Source: Collybia mongolica
Lineage: Eukaryota > Basidiomycota > Agaricomycetes > Agaricales > Clitocybaceae
Reading direction: 5' to 3'
Assembly: GCA_013420905.1 (NCBI GenBank)
Contig: JAAXNY010000011.1
Location: forward strand, 2,232,001-2,296,000
Length of the DNA stretch: 64,000 bases
The notes under the pieces were generated by a model that saw nothing but the letters and a program-made list of their open reading frames with translations, was not told where the DNA came from and made no database searches. A program made the translations under genes and the position numbers. Below are positions 21,830 through 31,623 of this stretch, one piece after another. Within the stretch, counting starts at the first letter, position 1, and each line of letters begins with the position of its first letter.

Positions 21830-24800
21830 GCCCACAACCTACCCTCTCACAATGTTCCCGGATAATCTTGATCCTGATAAATGGGTGCCCAGCCCTTGGA
21901 TAGTCAAATAATATTACATTTGATATATACGATACCCTTCAGCGTGTCGCAAACGCGAGCAGCTCAAACGCCTCCTTCGATATCCGCAATTCATCGACCA
22001 CCCACCCAGGCCTCGACCTTTCTTTTGCGTCCAGCCACATCGGGTTATACATATTCCGCGGGAGCCCAGGAGGAGCAGACGATGCACCAGTGTCTTCGAT
22101 AGGGATTCGTGGAGCTGTTCGACTTCCTCTGGTCCCGCGTATAGCTGGATTATCTCCCTCCTTATCAATATATTTGAAGTATTGAGCGATCTGGGGTGCC
22201 CTCCATGTGCAAAGTTTCACTCGGAAAACCGAAACCTTGACGTTGCCTATATTTTCCACACCTTCTTCCTCCGAAGACATCCCCTCGGGTCCTAGCATCT
22301 CCAACATGTCACGAAAGTATTCCCAAGTCTTTAGGTCAGGCGCCACATGGTCCGATTTTATTGCTATGACCTTTTCAATGGTCTCCGAGCGTTTTTTGAA
22401 TTTCTGCAAATCCATTCAGTCTGGGCACTTGTCTCTTCCAAACAAACTTACCCGTTCACGGCGCGAGCGTGATCCTACCGTACCCAGTCGTTGTGCGTTG
22501 GCCTCTTCGACACGCCTCATAATCTCTTCTGGAGTCTCCAAGTTTCCTGTGCTTGGCTGGTAGCGAGGTTGAACCAAGGACCAGGCTTCGCGTGCTCTCT
22601 TCACCTGTCCGTAGAGTTCTCCCATTAAATACTCGTCTGAGACGTTGGGGACATTCCACCCATTTTCTCGGCTTTTTAGGAGTACCCGTTCGTATACCCT
22701 GCGAAGGACCAGTTTGTTCCACCTCGACCGATCCCAGCCTTTGTTGAAGTCAAGTGTCCACGTATCCCTTGGGGTACTGATTTCTGTCTCGCAGTCTCCC
22801 ACCTCTTCCTCAGATGCAGGTTTATAGGCACCAAAATCCGCTACCGTGCTCACATCATATATCTCCTTCCACGTTTCTCTTATAATTGCCTGTTGCTTAT
22901 TTTCAACACCTGAAATAGTATGAGGTGAATTAGCGCGCACCTTCCATAAGTTATCCGCTTCTTGGGACATCATTTCCTTCTGCGCCTTTATAGCTTGACT
23001 TTTTGGTGTACGAGTCACCCTCTTGCGCGTTTTGGTGATCTTGGCCTCGCCGACGCCCATTTGCCTCAGGGCCTCTTTCACCACCGCCCCCATAGCCTCC
23101 ATGTTATTCATATCAAACGTGAACCCTTGCGGCATATTTATGCCATTACCTCCAGCAGAGGCATTCGTTCGTGGAGGGGTATTCGTTCGTGGAGGTCTAG
23201 TCTCAGCGGAAGCAGGTTGAAGTGGCACGACACCTATAGGGGCACTGTTGCCGCGTAGAAATTCGTGCCTTTGTGCGTTGGAACTTGCGCTTCCTTGTGG
23301 CGAAGTGCTTGTGGACTCATCTGCCAAACCAGCCGTATGCCCAGTGGAATTATTGGATGGGGTTGGCACCGGATGCGACTACCAGGAGCTCAGTTAAGAT
23401 TGCTTTAGATCATCTTAAGCCGTACCATGCTAAGACGCCGTCGTAAGTCGAATATGGCGTTCTCCCGCTTCTCCTACAAAGTTTGTGAGTTGATTTTGTC
23501 AGACATCATTCCTGAGTCCGACGCTTACCACTTCACTCTGGAATTGAAGCTTAATGTCTGAAATCTGGGCTGCCTGAACCTCATGTCAACACAATCAGTA
23601 ACGGAAAACAACAGGTAATTACCATATTATCATTTTGGCTCTTTAGGTCGTCGCATTTCTTACTCATCGCTGATGCAGCCGCGAACTAGGGAAATAATCA
23701 GATGAAGACTACAATGCTCATTTATGATCTCACCCAGTTATCACGCTCTTGCCACAATTTTTCTGCTTCAGCCATTGCTAATTGATCCTGCCGAGGGTCG
23801 TGAGCGGGGATGGATATTTTAGTGGAAATCTGGCATACCCCCTTTGATGCCGCAGCTCCCAACTCCTGTATTGTTTGCTCCTTGTAGACAGCAGAGTTAG
23901 TGGTGTGATATAAAGTAGAACATTGCCTCAATACTTACTAGTGTCCCATTACGATTTCTCAATCCGGTCAACTCATCCACCTGGGCATCGTTGATTTTCT
24001 GTAAAGGGAGTCAGATACTGTTGTCACTGGGTCCCTCGACATGGAAAGACAACAGACCAGTTTTTCGTCGTATTCCATGACCAAACTATCTCTTGTCTCT
24101 TTCTAGAGAGACATGAATAGCTGAACACCATGATGGACCCAAAAAGCCTCACTAGTTTTGTATCATGTTCAGAAGCCATATCTCGCATCCTTTGTTCCTG
24201 GTGGATTGTCAAAGAATACTCTAGAGGAGATTGGAACACAATTACATTGACATCATTCCTAGTGCGCATTTCTTCGACCTCAGCCATCACCGTTCGCTAA
24301 AAAGAGTTGTCTGATCAGACGTTCAGTAACTCAGATTCCGAGAAAACCTACGAGCTTATCCTCGTACCCCACTGTTTTATTTCGGAATTCCTCCTTCTAA
24401 TGGGAGGTTAATTTAGAGAGTTTTAGGTCCCATAAAAATGAAGAACAACCGTACCAGAATGTCAGTCTCCCTTCGATAAATTTCTCGTTCCATGTCCCAC
24501 TCGTTCGTCTGTGTCCCGGTCGATTGTGCTTTGACTTTCTCGATTTCTGCCTTGCATTCATTTCTCAGGTTTGTAAATTCCTTTTCGTACATCGATTTGT
24601 ATTCATTCAATTTTTCCTCTCGCTCAGCCAGCAATTGGTCTCGTTCTTTTTGAAGTTGCATTCTGATGTCTGACTGAACCCTTGACCGCCTCAGCAATGA
24701 TTCGTGATTTGATTTTAACTGCATCGCTCGCTGCGGTCAGTATCAATTGCCGACAAATGGGTGTACATACACTCACCAACTCATAATTATGACGGATGGG

Positions 24801-25086
24801 TCCTGACACAGCAACACGCTTCTGTGGCGTTAATAACTGGTCAATTCAGCATTTGATCCAGTGCGTTCTCTTACGAAGAGACAACACACCTGACTTGTAC
24901 TCCCAATTCCCGTCCCCATCCCCTCTTCGCGCGGTGTCTTGGATCCTCGGGAGTTCTTGGGGAGTATCAGTTTCAGACTTCGTTTTGGCCGATCTGATGC
25001 AGTCTGGTGTTGCGTTGAGGGTGAGATGCCGTGCTCGCCACTCCCACCAGCATCTGAGTGGGCGTTCACCATGTCACTCAAGTGTA

Positions 25087-25298
25087 CAGTGGCTCAAAAA
25101 ACTGCCCCAATGTTTGTACATTTTTGAAAGATCAATATGGTATGAAATGCTGACATAAGCAGGGGACCTGGGGTAATTATGTAAGATACTATGACATCGT
25201 GGCTTTCCAATGGACCCTGGATCATGTGATTTGGATCAAAACCCATTAAGCTATAGGCCAAACAAAATGATTACTCATTGGGGCAGTTTTTTGACCCT
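25087..25298 (+). repeat. Tc1/mariner left terminal inverted repeat
   Basis: 212 bp, pairs with 26483-26694. Its outer end contains CAAAAAACTGCCCCAATG and its inner end the reverse complement CATTGGGGCAGTTTTTTG, so each terminal repeat is itself bordered by an inverted 18-bp motif. Confidence 0.9.
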
Positions 25299-25313
25299 CT
25301 ATTAATTTTCTAT

Positions 25314-26333
25314 CTAATACTTTGTATGACCACCTTTTGCCTTTATAACTGCTTGTATCCGCCTGGGCATACTTTCTATCAGGTTTTGGCATACCTCTGG
25401 TGGAATTTCACCCCACTCTTCAGCCAATCTATCCCACAACTCATGTACTCCTTTGGGTGGTGTCGGATATTCTTTAAGACGGCGCTTGAGATGTTCCCAA
25501 AGGTGTTCTATTGGATTCATGTCAGGGGATTGGGCAGGCCAGCCAAGGACTTGAATGTTGTTGTCTTCAAACCACTGTGTGGCCAGTCCAGATGTGTGTT
25601 TGGGGTCGTTATCTTGCTGAAAGTAGCGCTCGCCATCCACCATTTCCAACTTCTCAAAACTTTCCTGAACTCCACTCTCCAAAATTTCACAGTATTGAAC
25701 CTTGTCCATGTTCCCCTGCACCTCTATGAGCTTTCCCACTCCATTCCACCCCATACAACCCCATACCATGAGGTTTCCTCCTCCTCCATGTTTGACAGTA
25801 GGTGATGTTGTTCTATCAGATGGTGGTTCTCCCCTTTGTTTCCAGACATAAACCTTTCCATCTGACCCAATCCTATTGATTTTGGTCTCATCTGTCCATA
25901 GAACCCTTTTCCAGTCCTCCACAGTCCAGCTTTCATGATATTTTGCAAACTGGAGACGCCGGATGCGATGGGCTCGTTTGAGAAGAGGAGCTTTCCTCTT
26001 TGTAGCAGCATAAAATTGATTTTCCTTGAGTGCATTTCTGACTGTCTGGGGTGTGACAGGATTGGGGATGATGCCATTGATGAATTGGGTAGCCTGAACT
26101 GCATTATCAAGCTTCCCTGACTTGATTTGACGAATAATTGACTGTTTGTCACGAACAGACAGCTTGGAGGGGCGGCCACCAAGGTTGTTTTCTTTGTTTC
26201 CATCCACATCTTTGCTGATCCTACTGATGGTACCCTTCCCTAGACCAGTTTTCTCCTTGATTTGACACTGAGAATAGCCCTCATTGAGGAGAGAAACAAC
26301 AGTATTGTGCTGAGCAGTAGAAATGGCTTTCAT
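25314..26333 (-). CDS. Tc1/mariner transposase, DD34E, 339 aa
   Basis: Complete single-exon cut-and-paste transposase. The N-terminus holds two helix-turn-helix DNA-binding segments (SLLNEGYSQCQIKEKTGLGK and the region around TPQTVRNALKEN), separated by a GRPS motif at residues 53-56. The catalytic triad is D148 (LWTDETK), D241 (QQDNDPKHT) and E276 (MNPIEHLWEHLK), with 34 residues between the second Asp and the Glu, the DD34E spacing of the Tc1 branch. The glycine-rich box (KHGGGGNLMVWGC) is intact. Length is normal for the family, and no stop or frameshift is present. Confidence 0.97.
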   Translation of the reverse strand: MKAISTAQHNTVVSLLNEGYSQCQIKEKTGLGKGTISRISKDVDGNKENNLGGRPSKLSVRDKQSIIRQIKSGKLDNAVQATQFINGIIPNPVTPQTVRNALKENQFYAATKRKAPLLKRAHRIRRLQFAKYHESWTVEDWKRVLWTDETKINRIGSDGKVYVWKQRGEPPSDRTTSPTVKHGGGGNLMVWGCMGWNGVGKLIEVQGNMDKVQYCEILESGVQESFEKLEMVDGERYFQQDNDPKHTSGLATQWFEDNNIQVLGWPAQSPDMNPIEHLWEHLKRRLKEYPTPPKGVHELWDRLAEEWGEIPPEVCQNLIESMPRRIQAVIKAKGGHTKY

Positions 26334-26482
26334 GATGGTGGTAAGAGGTCAAGAAGATGATTGAACCAATTCCAACATGTCAAATTGATACAAATAAAGT
26401 CACATGACATTGTTTATTCTTCCCACAGTCCATAATGTTCTTGCATTGGATCATAAATGCCAGAATAATGGAAAATAAGATA

Positions 26483-26694
26483 AGGGTCAAAAAACTGCCC
26501 CAATGAGTAGCCATTTTGTTTGGCTTATAGCTTAATGGATATTGATCCAAATCACATGATCCAGGGTCCATTGGAAAGCCACGATGTCATAGTATCTTAC
26601 ATAATTACCCCAGGTCCCCTGCTTATGTCAGCACTTCATACCATATTGATCTTTCAAAAATGTACAAACATTGGGGCAGTTTTTTGAGCCACTG
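26483..26694 (-). repeat. Tc1/mariner right terminal inverted repeat
   Basis: 212 bp, pairs with 25087-25298 with few mismatches. Ends at the right TA duplication. Confidence 0.9.
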
Positions 26695-27340
26695 TATATC
26701 TCCATCTGCGGTTCGGTCAGACACTTGGGGTTCGACAACGTCAGAACGGCTTCCAACATGTGGTGGTAGATAGGTGTTTGCACCGAGGGGATCTGGGAGT
26801 GCAATGCCAGGTTCCGGAGATTTGGCGGACATGGGAATGTCTGGATGGTGAGCACCAGCATTCATCACGTCCACAGGAGAGGAGTCTATCTCCTCGTTTG
26901 CGATGAAGGAGTTCACATCATCAAGCACTTTGGAACCGTCCCGATCACCAACGACGTCGTCTCTGGGATGGCCTTCGGATTGTGGTAACGACGCCCCATC
27001 AAAGGAACCCGGAAGTGGGACTCTGGGTTCCATAGGCGAAGCAGTCGGGTTCGGGTACGAGTGTGTCTCTGTGGGTGGCTCTTCCACGTAAAACCCTGGG
27101 ACAGGTGACGGTGACGGGGTGTTATTAGCCTTCATGGTATTTGGTGGTGGGATCGCAGAACCATCTTCGTCTGCCATCAAAACATCTTCCGAGGATATTG
27201 ATGTTGAGGGCAATGTTTCAGCGGCTATATCTTGTGTGTCGGCAAGTGGTGGAGCATTATATGGAAGTAATTCCATTTCGGTCTCTTGGAGAGGTGTCTG
27301 TCGTTTAAGAGTAAAAAGTGAAAACTTGTACATAGAGTTG

Positions 27341-27369
27341 ACGTCGACGGCGTAAAACACTGTCGACGT
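27341..27369 (-). repeat. Core hairpin (H10) at the start of the coiled-coil gene
   Basis: Perfect 8-bp arms ACGTCGAC (27341-27348) and GTCGACGT (27362-27369). The core reads AGTGTTTTACGCC on the minus strand, sense to the coiled-coil gene, and ends 8 bp before its probable ATG. Confidence 0.85.
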
Positions 27370-27623
27370 AGGGAAATAGTATTGCGGTTGTCCGTCGCAC
27401 TATCAATTCACCTTTTAAGCTGGGCCAGATTCAAGTCAGTTATTGTTCATTATGAATATGTTCGATCCATGGCTACAGAGTGCTTCGGCAACTATATTGG
27501 GCCAAAGCTATTCAGGTGGAGTAGTGAACAATAATAATGTCGATCGACTACTCCGTTTGGATCTCCAACATTTGAGGACATAAAGGCGAGGTTGCAGGTG
27601 AACTGAGAACACACTCGTCTTCA

Positions 27624-28384
27624 ATGCCTGCCACCCGTTCAAACAATGTTCCATCCCGTTCCACTTCCAACCCGTTGACCAGGGCCAAGCGTCGCGTGAC
27701 ATTGCCATCGCCCGAGATCGTCGAAATCTCGTCCGACGAAGAGTTACCAAAAAAAGCTCGCAAAACTCGTAAGATCGCCAACGACACAGTTGCGAATCTG
27801 CGCGAGGTCAGTTCTATGTTCAACAATCAGAGCCGATCTAACATATTTCATAGTTCATATCTTACTTAAGGACAGATCTTACTCATGCGCGCACTCTAAA
27901 CCGGGCACGCGAAGAACAATATTCCGCTGTAAGTTAATTCTATACTGTTCGGCAATTGTCTTAGCCCTGTCTCCAGGTTTCAAGAAGCTTGGAATGCACT
28001 ATATGCTCCGGCATAATGAAAAACCCACTGATGTGCGTCACATTATAAAATGATGATCCTATCTCATATTCTTGCAGCCTTGTAGATTGTGGACATACAT
28101 TTTGTCACCAGTGCCTCGTAATCTGGCTCAACACAACTTCTCAACAGCAGCGCAGGGATCTCCCTGAAGGTTTTGGAGATCTGTCCATGCTAATTGTACA
28201 CCGTTGCCCAACCTGTCGAACAGAGCTGTCAAAAATCCCCATCAGAAACTACTCCATACAGTCAGTGATTGATGTTCTAGGGGAGGCCGATCTTGGGGAT
28301 GTCAAAGATCACTCTAAAACTCTAATAGAGAACCCCACGGAAATAAATCAACCGCTTGAACAGCTGTTGAAATTTTTGATGTAG
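27624..28384 (+). CDS. RING-finger (C3HC4) protein, probable E3 ubiquitin ligase, element-borne
   Basis: Exons about 27624-27810, 27876-27928, 27977-28032 and 28078-28384; the last two are firm, and the first junction (27810/27876) uses an unusual donor and is uncertain. The N-terminus is basic with an acidic patch (EIVEISSDEELPKKARKTRK) that looks like a nuclear or SUMO-interacting region. The C-terminal half has a RING finger: CTIC, then LVDCGHTFCHQCLVIWL, then HRCPTCRTEL. This gives all eight zinc ligands in C3HC4 order, with the last pair set apart by an insert. After the RING the protein ends in an acidic helix. Its start faces that of the coiled-coil gene (27333), so the two share a 290-bp divergent promoter. 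Target unknown. Confidence 0.75.
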
Positions 28385-28651
28385 ATACCATGACTCGCAG
28401 TTAGTTGTACCCCAGGTGTACTCTCTGTACGCCTTGTAATATTTGACTGTCTAGTGCATGTGGATCTTTCTTCTACATCCGAAATATATCACCCACTCGG
28501 CTCGACACATGTTACATCTGACACGCCTCCACAATTCACACACTATACCTATTCAAGGTCGTCGGTAGTTACCGTTAGTTAGGGTCTACAGCCCATTTAA
28601 GCCTCTGTTGATTTTCTGACTCTCACTCTCAACCTTGACTTTCTTTTCGAC

Positions 28652-29206
28652 ATGGTCAGTACATTCTTTTCGACTTGAGCTTGTTCTTGATGCTAGGCCC
28701 CACCAGTGTCAACACCTCCATGCATATTTGGAACTGTTCCTTCGCCAGGACCTGCCTGCTATCAATGCAGAGGTTTCCACTCTCACGAGAAGTGCAAATA
28801 CATTGAACAATAAGATGCGCTTGGCACAGCAAACACTGGATGCGATCATTGCTCTCCATGATGGTACTGAGGCAGGGGTTCCACGGTCTCCATCCCCTGA
28901 CTTTTTTGTTGCCCTCACTCCAGCTCCTCGGGACTTTATTACAGCTGACACACGGCATAAGATTTTTCGCCGAGTTTCTGAGCGGTGTCTTCGAGTGGGG
29001 TTTATTGACTTTGATGATGTGAGTACTTACCCTGAGTAACCTTGTTTTAATTTGATACCATTTTTTTTTTACTGTAGATTTTGGAACCGGAGTCCTCATG
29101 TTCTGTAGGCTCTGCGCCTGAAACAGCAAGTGCAACCAAAGCCATCTTTGATGGCTGGTTGAGTGATTCATCAAAGGCTAACACGGAAACACAGAAGGAG
29201 GGGTAG
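28652..29206 (+). CDS. Small unknown element-borne protein (about 147 aa)
   Basis: Family not recognised. Exons read 28652-28654 (ATG only), 28707-29018 and 29078-29206. The one-codon first exon is the weakest part; the two others are supported by frame, GTGAGT donor and a polypyrimidine tract before TAG. Residues 2-60 form a helix-rich, coiled-coil-like segment (LELFLRQDLPAINAEVSTL, then NTLNNKMRLAQQTLDAIIAL), followed by a Pro-rich link (RSPSPDFF) and a polar tail. It lies 268 bp after the RING gene on the same strand. Confidence 0.5.
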
Positions 29207-30641
29207 ATCCATTATAATTACATGTTGCTCCTCATAAAAATACATTGGTCTTTCAAGTCTGGTCTAATTCGATTTGCACTTTGTTAATACAATTGAAGGG
29301 TCCAAAATTATAAATGGTCCGAACCACACTCCTATTACAATACACTTTATCTGGTGTGGTTGATGTAACAAGATATATGATTTGACACATGTTACAGGGG
29401 TATTTTACAGGGTAGGAGGCTCCACCTGAATCGACTCTGTGCCTGTAGCCCGAAAACGTCTGCAGAAGCGCGAAGCAGAAACCATGTCTACGCGGACGAA
29501 TGCATGCCCCTCCACGAAAGACCAGGCCGCTGGTAATAATATACCCGCGCCGGGCATAGGGACGCGGTCGTGTTTAGTGACCATGGCCGAGAGGGGTAAG
29601 GAAATCACGCCATCAGGGTCCGTTGTGCGTATGCTGATGTGTGCCGGAATGAGTCGAGACATCTTGGTCATGGAAGGAGGGGCGCAGGCGCTGGCCCTCT
29701 GTGTGCATGTATGCATGGGTTTGCACGAACACGCACACGAGGCCGGCTAGGACACGGTCTGCTTCGCGATTGAATACTGGCGTAAACTCGAAATCGCCGG
29801 TCAGGAGGGGGAAGGAAGCGCTGGGTAACGTGGACGTGAAAGAATAGAAAGAGGGTGGGGAACTTTCATCACAATGGCTACGACAGCCGAGCGCTCGAGC
29901 ATCATATAGCGGTTTCCCGTCTTATTGTATTTCTGCGCTAGAGCCCACCCGGCATCAACGAGACTTAGCTAACCATGATCAGGTCGCAGGCGCGGTGTAT
30001 GCTGTCATGCTAGCCTCTCAACAGAAGAATAAGCGAGGATATGTGAGGAAAAACTTACATAGTTACGAAATACGCCTCGGGCCTTGCACTATGGGTTACA
30101 CACTGGGGTTTGTGTTATAAGACGACGTCGGGATGTAGTCAAGTTAGGAACGTTGCATATCTGTGACACAGATCGAGTTCGGGACGCTGTGTATGTAGGA
30201 AAGAACACAAGGCGATCATGTTCGGTAGAAATGTGCCCAGTCAGAAACACATAGCGGCTGTTGGCACCACTCCTCACGGTAGATAGGGGGCCTATCTAAA
30301 TCCCACATCCATATTCAAGATCCTTGGCACGTCCACTCATCGACCGCTCATCCTATCCCCCCGGGGATCCAATCATCTGTCCCCTGGAGTCCGCAGTTCC
30401 AAGTACCGATTCGCCTTCCTCCTGCCGGGTTGCAATATATGTCCACCACGAATCGATTCGTTACGAACAATGTCCCACAACTGAAGGGACTGATTTCACC
30501 AGACGTTGGGCATTTGTGAGAAGTAGCACTTGGTGTGACAGGGCGTATGATTGGGGTGTTGTGGGGGAGACGAGGGGTGTTGGTGAATCATAGGAAAGGG
30601 GCCGGATTCTCTGCCTTGAATACAACGTAGTCGATGTTGTG
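29207..30641. other. Gene-poor part of the element
   Basis: About 1.4 kb without a convincing gene apart from the doubtful minus-strand frame listed at 29405-29671. No repeat or motif of the terminal-repeat family was recognised here. Confidence 0.4.
29405..29671 (-). CDS. Doubtful small coding exon (88 aa)
   Basis: Open frame from ATG 29671 to a stop at 29405 with coding-like composition (for example HISIRTTDPDGVISLPLSAM). Could be a 3' exon of a minus-strand gene whose 5' part I cannot trace towards the hairpins at 30.6-30.8 kb. No family recognised. Confidence 0.22.
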   Translation of the reverse strand: MTKMSRLIPAHISIRTTDPDGVISLPLSAMVTKHDRVPMPGAGILLPAAWSFVEGHAFVRVDMVSASRFCRRFRATGTESIQVEPPTL

Positions 30642-30844
30642 TCCTTCCAAGCGTAAAACACCGGAAGGAGCAGTCACATAGCGGAGACCATGTTCGAGCT
30701 GCTTGAGATAGTTTCCAGTGAGACCGCGAGGTAAGGTATTTAAGACACATGAGTTGGAGGAAGGATCGGTGAGGTGGACAGCTCGTATCGTGCCATTTCC
30801 TAAGTGAAATCGGGTCTACCAAGCGTTGAACGCCTGGCAGACCC
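30642..30844 (-). repeat. Core hairpin cluster C (H11-H12), minus-oriented
   Basis: H11: arms TCCTTCC (30642-30648) and GGAAGGA (30663-30669) with one extra A, core GGTGTTTTACGCT on the minus strand. H12: 10-nt arms GGGTCTACCA (30812-30821) and TGGCAGACCC (30835-30844), 9 of 10 pairing, core GGCGTTCAACGCT on the minus strand. A degenerate copy (AGCGTTGTACAG) follows near 30860. Confidence 0.8.
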
Positions 30845-31027
30845 ATTGCCCAACCCACTGAGCGTTGTACAGAAGGGTACGTTGTCAAGATGTTGACGAC
30901 ATACGTTGCATTGACGTTTGAAGAAAACATGAGTCAACTCCGGACTCCGGCTCAAACAAGTTCCGTCCACGTGACCCACTGACACCTCGACGCTCCCATG
31001 ATCTCCTCTTACCCTCTCTTACCCTGA

Positions 31028-31407
31028 ACTGCCTGGTGCTCTACGCTAGGCAGTGCAATTCTGGCGCCCCTTACCACACTATCACCCCCCCACCTCCGCT
31101 TACACTCCCATGCACCACTGTCCCCTGTCACCCTCCAACGTTCATGCCCGTAACTGTCTGGCGTTCTACGTTAGGCAGTGGTGGCACTTCTGGCACTTTT
31201 TACCACACTATCCCCCCACCTTCACTTACACTCGTATGTGCGGCTATACGCTGGCTTGACGCTGTTTCACGGCGTCAAGCTGCTACCGGGTGTTTTGCAT
31301 AGAACTTACCATTCAACAAACGGCCCATAGTCCTTCCTGACACTTGCTTACACTCATGTATGCTGTTTGTCTATATGCCATGCTTGACGCTGTTCTACGG
31401 CGTCAAG
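31028..31407 (+). repeat. Core hairpin cluster D (H13-H16), plus-oriented, partly tandem
   Basis: H13 at 31028-31054: ACTGCCT/AGGCAGT around GGTGCTCTACGCT. H14 at 31153-31179: ACTGTCT/AGGCAGT around GGCGTTCTACGTT. H15 at 31254-31280: GCTTGAC/GTCAAGC around GCTGTTTCACGGC. H16 at 31383-31407: CTTGAC/GTCAAG around GCTGTTCTACGGC. Sequence between copies is also shared (TTACCACACTATC and CTTACACTC occur after H13 and H14), so the cluster looks like diverged tandem units of roughly 100-130 bp. Confidence 0.85.
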
Positions 31408-31623
31408 GCTGCTATACGTTCAGAATCGTTTTGCACGACCGTTTGACTTCACACGAATCTACGGTGTCCAAGGCTAGCTGAAGGATTGAGAGGGGTTTTC
31501 AATATCTACAGTGAGTTTCCAACTACCCAAATCTCGGTACCCCGTTAACAATAGCTGTACTAGCCACGGAGGCAGCGTACTCTTTGAACTTTCCCGTTAC
31601 GACAGAGTTCAACTAGTTCATCG

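Larger units (their letters stand above)
25087..26694 (-). mobile_element. Intact Tc1/mariner element, 1608 bp, in a TA site
   Basis: Flanked by TA duplications at 25085-25086 and 26695-26696. Terminal inverted repeats of 212 bp each (25087-25298 and 26483-26694) start CAGTGGCTCAAAAAACTG and differ at only a handful of positions. It carries one uninterrupted transposase gene. The near-identical ends and open frame suggest a recent insertion. Confidence 0.95.
21939..27333 (-). pseudogene. Large coiled-coil protein gene of the element, interrupted by a Tc1/mariner insertion
   Basis: Many-exon gene for a long protein, family unknown. The N-terminal exon (27333 down to 26697) encodes a Ser/Pro/acidic disordered region. 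It is broken at a TA site by the Tc1 element at 25087-26694. The frame resumes exactly in register at 25084 and continues through a Ser/Lys-rich stretch and a series of short exons encoding coiled coil, for example QLQKERDQLLAEREEKLNEY near 24640 and RTVMAEVEEMRTRND near 24290. The last two exons (about 23390-22460 and 22400-21939) carry a Thr/Pro-rich linker, a basic KTRKRVTRTPKSQAIKAQKE segment and a conserved-looking C-terminal part with MLGPEGMSSEEE and PGLPRNMYNPMW. Apart from the insertion I saw no break. Hairpin H10 ends 8 bp before the likely ATG at 27333. Confidence 0.6.

Noticed and set aside
27333..27360. GTG start upstream of the coiled-coil gene (MFYAVDVNSMYKF)
   Set aside because: The frame opens inside the hairpin core (GTGTTTTACGCC); nuclear genes start at ATG, and the ATG at 27333 follows directly.
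29439..29750. Plus-strand 103-aa frame at 29.4-29.75 kb
   Set aside because: Mirrors a minus-strand frame of similar length and shows no domain; composition alone does not decide.
17782..31407. Hairpin clusters as a CRISPR-like array
   Set aside because: Spacing is irregular, orientation switches, the constant part is 13 nt and the variable parts are arms of the same palindrome rather than spacers; the host is a eukaryote.
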